Source of the DNA: Flavobacteriales bacterium
Lineage (GTDB): Bacteria; Bacteroidota; Bacteroidia; Flavobacteriales; BACL11
DNA length: 11,372 bases
NCBI GenBank assembly: GCA_002728175.1
Contig: PBVH01000042.1
Span: 1 to 11,372 of the forward strand
Direction: 5' to 3'
The position numbers were made by a program, and so were the translations under genes. Position 1 is the stretch's first letter; each line of letters starts with the position of its first letter. The notes under the pieces were generated by a model. It saw only the letters and a program-made list of their open reading frames with translations. It was not told the DNA's origin and ran no database searches. Positions 6,920-11,372 of this stretch are shown piece by piece.

Positions 6920-7150
6920 AATATTTCCATTAGCTTTTGCTTCTGCAAGAACTGCAGCTATTCCCTTTTTATTTATTGTTCTTATAGCCTTTGCAGAAAC
7001 CTTTAAAATAACTGTTTCACCAGTTTCGGGAACAAAAAACTTTTTTGTTTGTAAATTAGGATAAAATTTTCTCTTAGTTTTATTATTTGCATGAGAAACA
7101 TTGTTTCCAACCATTACTTTTTTTCCTGTTATTTGACAAATTCTAGACAT
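6911..7150 (-). CDS. rpmB: 50S ribosomal protein L28
   Basis: L28 is a large-subunit ribosomal protein. The 79-residue form starts MSRICQITGKKVMVGNNVSHA and ends KVSAKAIRTINKKGIAAVLAEA..., both diagnostic of the family. An upstream in-frame ATG at 7183 would add 11 residues (MYICRPQIKKV). I reject it because the family starts at MSR/MAR and because the longer form would begin upstream of, and run across, the promoter-like element at 7173-7180. There is a single cysteine (Cys5) and no CxxC pairs, so this is the zinc-independent form, like the L33 here. The upstream cinA gene ends 53 bp before. A lipoprotein gene follows within 21 bp, where rpmG would normally be expected. Confidence 0.97.
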   Translation of the reverse strand: MSRICQITGKKVMVGNNVSHANNKTKRKFYPNLQTKKFFVPETGETVILKVSAKAIRTINKKGIAAVLAEAKANGNILV

Positions 7151-7172
7151 AACTTTTTTTATTTGAGGCCGA

Positions 7173-7180
7173 CAAATATA
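7173..7180 (-). promoter_or_regulatory. Likely -7 promoter element for rpmB
   Basis: The minus strand reads TATATTTG, an exact TAnnTTTG match, 22 bp before the chosen rpmB ATG in a 53-bp gap. It is preceded directly by TTG and followed by GTCGGCC, the only GC-rich patch in the gap, where transcription would start. A -33 TTG at about 19 bp spacing is not evident. The position supports the shorter rpmB start. Confidence 0.6.
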
Positions 7181-7203
7181 CAATCTAAATCATAAATAAT
7201 AAC

Positions 7204-7671
7204 TTATTTTTTATTTTTTATGTAATCAAATAAAAAAAGTATTGCTTGCTCGACAGCATAATGAGTAATTTCAGACCTATTTCCTTTAAAAAAAAATCTT
7301 TTTGAAACAGACTCACTGCAACAAGCTACTGCAATAAAAAAGGTGCCAATAGGACAATTTTTATTTCCTCCATTTGGACCAGCATAACCAGTTGTTGAAA
7401 TTGAATAATCTGAATTAAATTTTTTCAGAGTATTAATTGCCATTTCTTTAGCAACTTCATGACTTACTTCTGTTTTTTCCATAATAATATTCATTGGTAC
7501 TGATAAAATATCTGATTTAACACTATTTTGATACACTACTAATCCGCCTTTGAAATAGTTGGAACTTCCTGAGACAGAAGAAATTTTAGATGACAAAAGT
7601 CCAGATGTAAAACTCTCAGCAACTGCTAATGTAGATGAACTTTTTAAAAGTAAATTATGAAGAAGATGCAT
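7204..7671 (-). CDS. Stand-alone CinA C-terminal domain protein (PncC-type nicotinamide-nucleotide amidase)
   Basis: The family hydrolyses nicotinamide mononucleotide to nicotinate mononucleotide and ammonia, recycling pyridine nucleotides in the cytosol. The 155-residue protein covers only the CinA_C domain, with family motifs AESFTSG at 18-24 (usually AESCTGG), SVSGSSNYFKGG at 32-43, YQNSVK at 47-52, TGYAGPNGG at 94-102 (usually TGIAGPxGG), PIGT at 107-110 and FKGNR at 128-132. The N-terminal molybdopterin-binding/pyrophosphatase domain of full CinA (about 415 residues in total) is absent, and the preceding sequence is the stress-protein gene, so this is not a fragment of a longer frame. 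I chose ATG 7669-7671, 2 bp after the upstream stop. A TTG at 7675-7677 would add two residues and overlap the upstream TGA. The changes in the first motif leave activity untested. Confidence 0.88.
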   Translation of the reverse strand: MHLLHNLLLKSSSTLAVAESFTSGLLSSKISSVSGSSNYFKGGLVVYQNSVKSDILSVPMNIIMEKTEVSHEVAKEMAINTLKKFNSDYSISTTGYAGPNGGNKNCPIGTFFIAVACCSESVSKRFFFKGNRSEITHYAVEQAILFLFDYIKNKK

Positions 7672-7673
7672 AA

Positions 7674-8558
7674 TCAAAATGAAACACTTGACTTATTCGC
7701 GTAGTTTTGCTTTTTAGGACGAATACTCATAACAGGAATTTCAGAATTATTTATGATATAACGAGCTGTAACACTAATATTTTGTGAAAGACTTAATTCT
7801 TCTTTTTTAGTCATAATCATAATTAAATCACCATCATTTTCTTTAGCATAATTAAAAACAAAATCTCCAAGGGTTACTTTTTTATCTCCAGAAACTAACT
7901 CTGCAGAACAACTAACACCAGCATCTTTAATAAATCTTTCAGCCTGATTTATATTTTTAATTAATACATTCTTATTTTGTTGGTTATCATCAAGTAGTAC
8001 TGAAACTAATCTTATAGTTGCGTCCCAGTATCTAGCATATTCAATAGCATATGTAATTTTCTCACGTGTTTCTTTCTCTAAATCTAATGGTAAAATAATA
8101 TTTTGACACCCATTTCTAAGATTTTGACCCTTAATAGTGATTACTGGACACTGAGCAAGTCTAACTACACGCTCAGCATTTGATCCAATAAACCTTTTAA
8201 ACCCTTCTTTAGGTGATCCAGTTGTACCCATTACAATTAAATCAGTTGATATCATTTTTGAAACATCAATAATTTGATTATAAACCTTTCCTTTAGAAAC
8301 CATCACCTCAATATCAATTTTATATTTAGATTGAATTTCTTCGCAGATCTGATTTAATTTAGATTTAACTTTGTTTTGAAGTATATCAGTTTGATCATCT
8401 AAAAAAAGTGAACTTATTTTATTTTGTTCCTCAATTACAGAAAGTATATAAACTTTAGAATTTTTTGTTTGAGCTAAGCTACATGCTTGATTTAATGCAT
8501 ACATTGATTGATTTGAAAAATCAATAGGAATTAATATTTTACTTGTTTTAATTGACAT
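7674..8558 (-). CDS. Universal stress protein with two tandem UspA domains
   Basis: This is a cytoplasmic UspA-superfamily protein of 294 residues with two domains, about 1-145 and 150-282. Domain 1 begins SKILIPIDFS and carries an ATP-binding-type glycine loop, MGTTGSPKEG...IGSNAERVVR at about 110-133, ending CPVITIK. Domain 2 begins NIILPLDL. It has lost the glycines at the matching place (IMIMTKKEELSLSQNISVTARYI) but keeps IPVMSIRPK. This suggests one nucleotide-binding and one degenerate domain, a common plan in Bacteroidota tandem Usp proteins. The role in stress or energy limitation comes from the family and is not precise. The start is ATG 8556-8558 (MSIKTSKILIPID). An upstream in-frame ATG at 8582 would add eight non-family residues. 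The gene is divergent from the nucleoside phosphorylase and sits 2 bp upstream of the CinA-C gene, so those two are likely cotranscribed. Confidence 0.92.
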   Translation of the reverse strand: MSIKTSKILIPIDFSNQSMYALNQACSLAQTKNSKVYILSVIEEQNKISSLFLDDQTDILQNKVKSKLNQICEEIQSKYKIDIEVMVSKGKVYNQIIDVSKMISTDLIVMGTTGSPKEGFKRFIGSNAERVVRLAQCPVITIKGQNLRNGCQNIILPLDLEKETREKITYAIEYARYWDATIRLVSVLLDDNQQNKNVLIKNINQAERFIKDAGVSCSAELVSGDKKVTLGDFVFNYAKENDGDLIMIMTKKEELSLSQNISVTARYIINNSEIPVMSIRPKKQNYANKSSVSF

Positions 8559-8579
8559 ATAATATATATTTTTACAAAA

Positions 8580-8587
8580 CAAAATTA
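8580..8587 (-). promoter_or_regulatory. Possible -7 promoter element for the universal stress protein gene
   Basis: The minus strand reads TAATTTTG, an exact TAnnTTTG match, 21 bp before the Usp ATG in the 38-bp divergent gap (8559-8596). No clear -33 box is seen; it would fall inside the start of the phosphorylase gene. On the plus strand I found no TAnnTTTG for the phosphorylase. The gap is so short that divergent promoters would overlap. Confidence 0.45.
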
Positions 8588-8596
8588 CACAATTTA

Positions 8597-9463
8597 ATGT
8601 ATAAAATATCAGATACAGAACTTATAATAACAGAAGAAAAGAAAATATATCATTTAGATTTAGCTCAAAATCAAATTAGTAACGACATAATTTTAGTGGG
8701 TGACCCTTCAAGAGTAGATATTATTAAAAAAAAATTTGATAAAATTAGTTACCAACATTCGCACAGAGAATTTAAAACTTGTATTGGGGAGTATAAAGAC
8801 AAAAAAATAACAGTAATCTCTACTGGTATTGGAACTGACAATATAGATATAGTTGTAAACGAGTTAGACGCACTTGTAAACATAGATTTTGACACAAAAA
8901 CAATTAAAAAAATTAAGAAGTCATTAAATATATATAGAGTTGGAACATCTGGTGCAATTCATAAGTCAACCTTATTAGATTCATTTGTTATTTCCAAATA
9001 TGCAATTGGATTTGATAATTTAGCACATTTTTATAAAAATAAACGTGTACTAAATAATAATCTATCCAAATCTTTTATTAAACACACTAACTGGCCAATA
9101 AAATTTGGAAGACCGTATTCAGTTCATGCATCAGTTGAGTTGCTAAATAAATTTTCAAATATTACAACTGGAATCACAATAACTTCTCCAGGTTTTTACG
9201 CTCCACAAGCCAGAGAGTTAAGATTAAAACCATCAATTAAAAACTTAAATAACAAACTATCAACATTTAAATATTCCAATCACAAAATTTTAAACTTTGA
9301 AATGGAAACTTCAGCTTTATATTTTCTTGGACGAACACTTAATCACAATACAATAACTATTTGCGCCATTTTAGGTAACAGAAGTTCAAATACATACAGT
9401 GAAAATTATAGTCAAACTATGTCCAACTTAATTGATTTGGTACTAGAAAAAATATCAAATTAA
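8597..9463 (+). CDS. Nucleoside phosphorylase (PNP/UDP family)
   Basis: This is a cytosolic enzyme of the PNP_UDP_1 family, which splits nucleosides with phosphate into free base and (deoxy)ribose-1-phosphate. The 288-residue translation shows the phosphate-site motif LVGDPSR at 33-39, STGIGTDN at 75-82, YRVGTSGA at 113-120 and the ribose-binding signature FEMETSALY at 234-242. These are laid out as in uridine phosphorylase-type hexameric enzymes. Substrate preference (uridine or purine) is not decided; the region that usually gives it (about 160-210) is divergent. I chose ATG 8597-8599 (MYKISDTELIIT), which leaves a 38-bp gap to the divergent Usp gene. An upstream in-frame ATG at 8552 would overlap that gene and add 15 unlike residues. 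The TAA stop overlaps the stop of the convergent thioesterase gene. Confidence 0.9.
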   Translation: MYKISDTELIITEEKKIYHLDLAQNQISNDIILVGDPSRVDIIKKKFDKISYQHSHREFKTCIGEYKDKKITVISTGIGTDNIDIVVNELDALVNIDFDTKTIKKIKKSLNIYRVGTSGAIHKSTLLDSFVISKYAIGFDNLAHFYKNKRVLNNNLSKSFIKHTNWPIKFGRPYSVHASVELLNKFSNITTGITITSPGFYAPQARELRLKPSIKNLNNKLSTFKYSNHKILNFEMETSALYFLGRTLNHNTITICAILGNRSSNTYSENYSQTMSNLIDLVLEKISN

Positions 9464-9867
9464 TGAAACTTATCAGATAATCTTTCTATTAATATATTGG
9501 GAGCTGTACAAATTTTCTTACTTTTTTTGTTTATGAAAACTAAGGTTGTTGAACCTTCATTTAACAATTCATTAGCTTCATTAAAAATTTCATAAAAAAA
9601 AGTTATTTTACATCTTGGAATTTCTTTGATGGTGGTCTGAATGTTAAGTTCATTATCATAAAATGCTGATTTTTTATAATTTACTGCTAAATTAACTACA
9701 GGAAGAAAATACCCTAAATCTTCTATCTTACTGTATGATAAGCCCAAAGATCTAAGCAGTTCTACTCTACCTACTTCATAATACTGAGCATAAACACCAT
9801 AATAAACAAAACCCATTTGATCAGTTTCGGCATATCTTACACGAACTTTGGTATTTATACAATACAT
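9460..9867 (-). CDS. YbgC/FadM-like acyl-CoA thioesterase (hotdog fold)
   Basis: This is a cytosolic hotdog-fold thioesterase of the 4-hydroxybenzoyl-CoA thioesterase/YbgC group, which hydrolyses acyl-CoA or acyl-ACP thioesters. The N-terminal block RVRYAETDQMGFVYYGVYAQYYEVGRVELLR holds the active-site aspartate in ETD. The typical PVVNLAVNYKKSAFYD block follows. In close relatives, as I recall, the VYYG segment is followed by Asn (GNYA); here it is Val, a small oddity near the active site. The length of 135 residues from ATG 9865-9867 is normal. A second in-frame ATG at 9882 would add five residues (MYVYK), and I cannot exclude it. The gene is convergent with the phosphorylase and shares a TTAA with it at the 3' end. 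It is divergent from the 5'-nucleotidase genes. Physiological substrate is unknown. Confidence 0.88.
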   Translation of the reverse strand: MYCINTKVRVRYAETDQMGFVYYGVYAQYYEVGRVELLRSLGLSYSKIEDLGYFLPVVNLAVNYKKSAFYDNELNIQTTIKEIPRCKITFFYEIFNEANELLNEGSTTLVFINKKSKKICTAPNILIERLSDKFH

Positions 9868-9940
9868 TTTATAAACATACATAAATTATTGTATGTAAAT
9901 TAAACTAATTTAAACCATTTATTTACTAATATTGTGCAAT

Positions 9941-10648
9941 ATGATTAAAAATGTAATTTTCCTTCTGTTTTTTATATTTTTTACTTCATGTAAAGATAAT
10001 TCTCAAAATTACAAAAAACAATACTTAAATTCTTTAATCGAAGTAAATACTCATGAGGATAGTTTAATTAATGTTTTTATTGAACCATACAAAACATCAA
10101 TTGAAAGTGAAATGAATGAAATAATATCTTTTACAAAAAGTGATTTAATAAAAAATAAACCTGTAGGAAATCTTGGTAATTTTGTCACTAATTTATGCTT
10201 ATCATATGCCGAAGCAGATATTTGTATCATGAACAATGGAGGATTAAGGTCTTCTATTAACAAAGGAAATATTACTGTGGGAATGATATATGAACTTATG
10301 CCCTTTGAAAATGAATTGGTTATTGTAGAACTATCAAAGATTGATTTTTTTGAGATGTTACATCATATTATTATTGAAAAAGGAGGAGAACCAATTTCAG
10401 GTGTTAAAGTTGTTGCAACAAATAATGAAATTATAGATTACAAACCAAAATTTAATTTTGAAAAAAAACAAAAAATCAAAATACTTACATCTGATTATCT
10501 AGCCGATAAAAAAGAATTTTTTAAAAATAAAGAACAAATTAAAATTGGAATTAAGTTAAGAGATGCTATTATTAACTATTGCAGAAATAACGACACAATT
10601 TTTACTAAAGTTGATGATCGGATTAAAATAATTAATGATGAAAAATAG
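9941..10648 (+). CDS. Lipoprotein consisting of a 5'-nucleotidase C-terminal domain
   Basis: The protein corresponds to the C-terminal, substrate-binding half of UshA-type 5'-nucleotidases. It is 235 residues long with a lipoprotein signal (hydrophobic 5-14, then FTSC with Cys17 lipidated). Family features are VGNLGNFVTNLC at 75-86, NNGGLRSSINKGNIT at 98-112 (the adenosine-site loop and GxIT signature), PFENELV at 121-127, GGEPISG at 148-154 and ILTSDYLADKKEFF at 181-194. No metallophosphatase motifs are present, so it cannot catalyse alone. The partner domain is encoded by the next gene, overlapping this one by 14 bp. Domain order on the chromosome is reversed compared with single-chain enzymes, so this is not a simple frameshift. 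Start ATG is 9941-9943; a TTG nine bases earlier is less likely. The product is expected to be membrane-anchored outside the cytoplasmic membrane. Confidence 0.9.
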   Translation: MIKNVIFLLFFIFFTSCKDNSQNYKKQYLNSLIEVNTHEDSLINVFIEPYKTSIESEMNEIISFTKSDLIKNKPVGNLGNFVTNLCLSYAEADICIMNNGGLRSSINKGNITVGMIYELMPFENELVIVELSKIDFFEMLHHIIIEKGGEPISGVKVVATNNEIIDYKPKFNFEKKQKIKILTSDYLADKKEFFKNKEQIKIGIKLRDAIINYCRNNDTIFTKVDDRIKIINDEK

Positions 10649-11372
10649 AAGAGAGTTTATTAAAAAAAGCAGTTTAGCCATCCTTGCTACAACATTATCA
10701 CCACAATTAACATTCGGAAGTAAAAAAGATGTTAAAATTACTATTTTACATACTAATGATATGCATAGCCATATTGAACCCTTTAAGACAGGAAGAAATA
10801 AAGGACTAGGTGGTATGGCAAAACGAGCAACTATAATAAAAAAAATACGAAACAAAGAAAAAAATGTTTTATTATTTGATGCTGGAGACATTTTTCAAGG
10901 AACTCCATATTTTAACTATTATGGTGGAGAAATAGAATTCAAACTAATGAGTAAATTAAAATATGATGCTGCAACATTAGGAAATCATGATTTTGACAAC
11001 GGTCTTGAGGGTCTAAAAAAACAACTCCCAAACGCTAATTTTCCGTTTTTAACTGCAAATTATGATTTTTCTGAAACAATACTTAAAAATAAATTTGCCC
11101 CTTATAAAATTTTTAAAAGAGATCATATCAAAATAGGAGTTTTCGGAATCGGAATTGATCTCGAAAATTTGGTGCCAAAAAAACTATATGGAAAAACTAA
11201 ATATCTTGATCCAATTAAAACATCAAATAAATATGCAAAAAAACTAAAAGATTTAAATTGTGATTTAGTTGTATGTCTATCACATTTAGGATATAAATAC
11301 AACAATGATAAGGTATCGGACACTGTATTAGCACAAAAATCACAAAATATTGATATTATAATAGGTGGGCAT
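10635..11372 (+). CDS. Tat-exported metallophosphatase, 5'-nucleotidase catalytic domain (C-terminus cut by window edge)
   Basis: This is the catalytic half of a UshA-like 5'-nucleotidase (calcineurin-like metallophosphatase), which removes phosphate from nucleotides outside the cytoplasm. The first 246 codons are present. A twin-arginine signal is clear: NRREFIKKSSLAIL at 4-17, with processing near TFGS (about 26-29). Dinuclear metal-site motifs are in order: HTNDMHSH (Asp42, His44), DAGD (Asp85), GNHDFDNG (Asn117, His118), LSHLG (His217) and GGH (His246), where the window ends. The usual next residue pair of GGHSH or GGHTH is not visible. It starts at ATG 10635 or the adjacent ATG 10638, inside the end of the preceding lipoprotein gene, so translational coupling is likely. 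A Tat signal here beside a Sec-lipoprotein signal on the partner means the halves would use different export routes. Confidence 0.92.
   Translation, partial: MMKNRREFIKKSSLAILATTLSPQLTFGSKKDVKITILHTNDMHSHIEPFKTGRNKGLGGMAKRATIIKKIRNKEKNVLLFDAGDIFQGTPYFNYYGGEIEFKLMSKLKYDAATLGNHDFDNGLEGLKKQLPNANFPFLTANYDFSETILKNKFAPYKIFKRDHIKIGVFGIGIDLENLVPKKLYGKTKYLDPIKTSNKYAKKLKDLNCDLVVCLSHLGYKYNNDKVSDTVLAQKSQNIDIIIGGH

Noticed and set aside
8552..8572. TTGACA followed by an AT stretch as a promoter for the nucleoside phosphorylase
   Set aside because: The TTGACA is largely the reverse complement of the Usp start codon region, and no -7 box lies at suitable spacing.
9928..9943. Short inverted repeat ATATTG-TG-CAATAT just before the nucleotidase lipoprotein ATG, possible operator, with TAATATTG as a near-match -7 box
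   Set aside because: The arms are only 6 bp, and the -7 match has one mismatch at a key T and would give a leaderless message. It is too weak to call.
10630..10650. Possible frameshift splitting a single 5'-nucleotidase gene
   Set aside because: The C-terminal domain comes first and each half has its own start and export signal, so it is two genes, not a broken one.
10556..10891. Minus-strand open frame of 111 residues at the nucleotidase gene junction
   Set aside because: It is antisense to the overlap of two clearly recognised genes, with composition typical of a shadow frame (Ile, Phe, Leu, Ser).
1..11372. 4.5S (SRP) RNA, tRNA genes, CRISPR arrays, insertion sequences or defence genes
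   Set aside because: I looked on both strands. The few intergenic gaps are all under 80 bp, too short for these, and no transposase, repeat array or phage gene is seen.

Overview
The window is strongly AT-rich and looks like a chromosomal housekeeping segment of a member of Bacteroidota, most likely a marine-type Flavobacteriales. Four things point there. A DUF4295 protein, a small family found with ribosomal proteins in Bacteroidota, sits next to rpmG. Several promoter-like sites match the Bacteroidota -7 consensus TAnnTTTG, and there are no clear Shine-Dalgarno sequences. One lipoprotein carries the GCTDxxAxNYN...DGSC motif common in marine flavobacterial surface proteins. The gene order around cinA, rpmB, rpmG, DUF4295, ftsY and rimO resembles the order I recall from this phylum. 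I see no mobile element, CRISPR array, tRNA or rRNA, and no stretch over 300 bases without a gene.

Positions 1-4225, all minus strand, hold ftsY, rimO, ffh and the first 105 codons of folD, read in that order. Both SRP-pathway GTPases are here: the receptor FtsY and the signal-recognition particle protein Ffh. They are separated only by rimO, the methylthiotransferase for ribosomal protein S12. ftsY and rimO overlap by 20 bp, and ffh and folD are 2 bp apart, so this is a tight cotranscribed block.

Positions 4226-7150, minus strand, hold rpmB (L28), a small lipoprotein gene, a secreted M1 metallopeptidase, rpmG (L33) and a 50-residue DUF4295 gene. A strong intrinsic terminator at 4253-4286 closes the rpmG-DUF4295 unit. 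The two exported-protein genes lie where rpmB and rpmG would usually be adjacent. A perfect 11-bp inverted repeat sits at the rpmB/lipoprotein junction.

Positions 7204-8558, minus strand, hold a stand-alone CinA C-terminal (PncC-type) amidase and a tandem-domain universal stress protein. From 8597 to the end come a nucleoside phosphorylase (+), a YbgC-type thioesterase (-, convergent, sharing a TTAA stop with the phosphorylase), and a two-gene 5'-nucleotidase (+). In the last pair the C-terminal domain is a separate lipoprotein encoded upstream of a Tat-exported metallophosphatase, which runs off the window. Nucleotidase, nucleoside phosphorylase and PncC would fit together in nucleotide and pyridine-nucleotide salvage, but that link is inference from function and proximity.

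I found no convincing new system. The points most worth a second look are the gene pair between rpmB and rpmG with its junction palindrome, the split and order-reversed 5'-nucleotidase, and the clustering of the two SRP GTPases.
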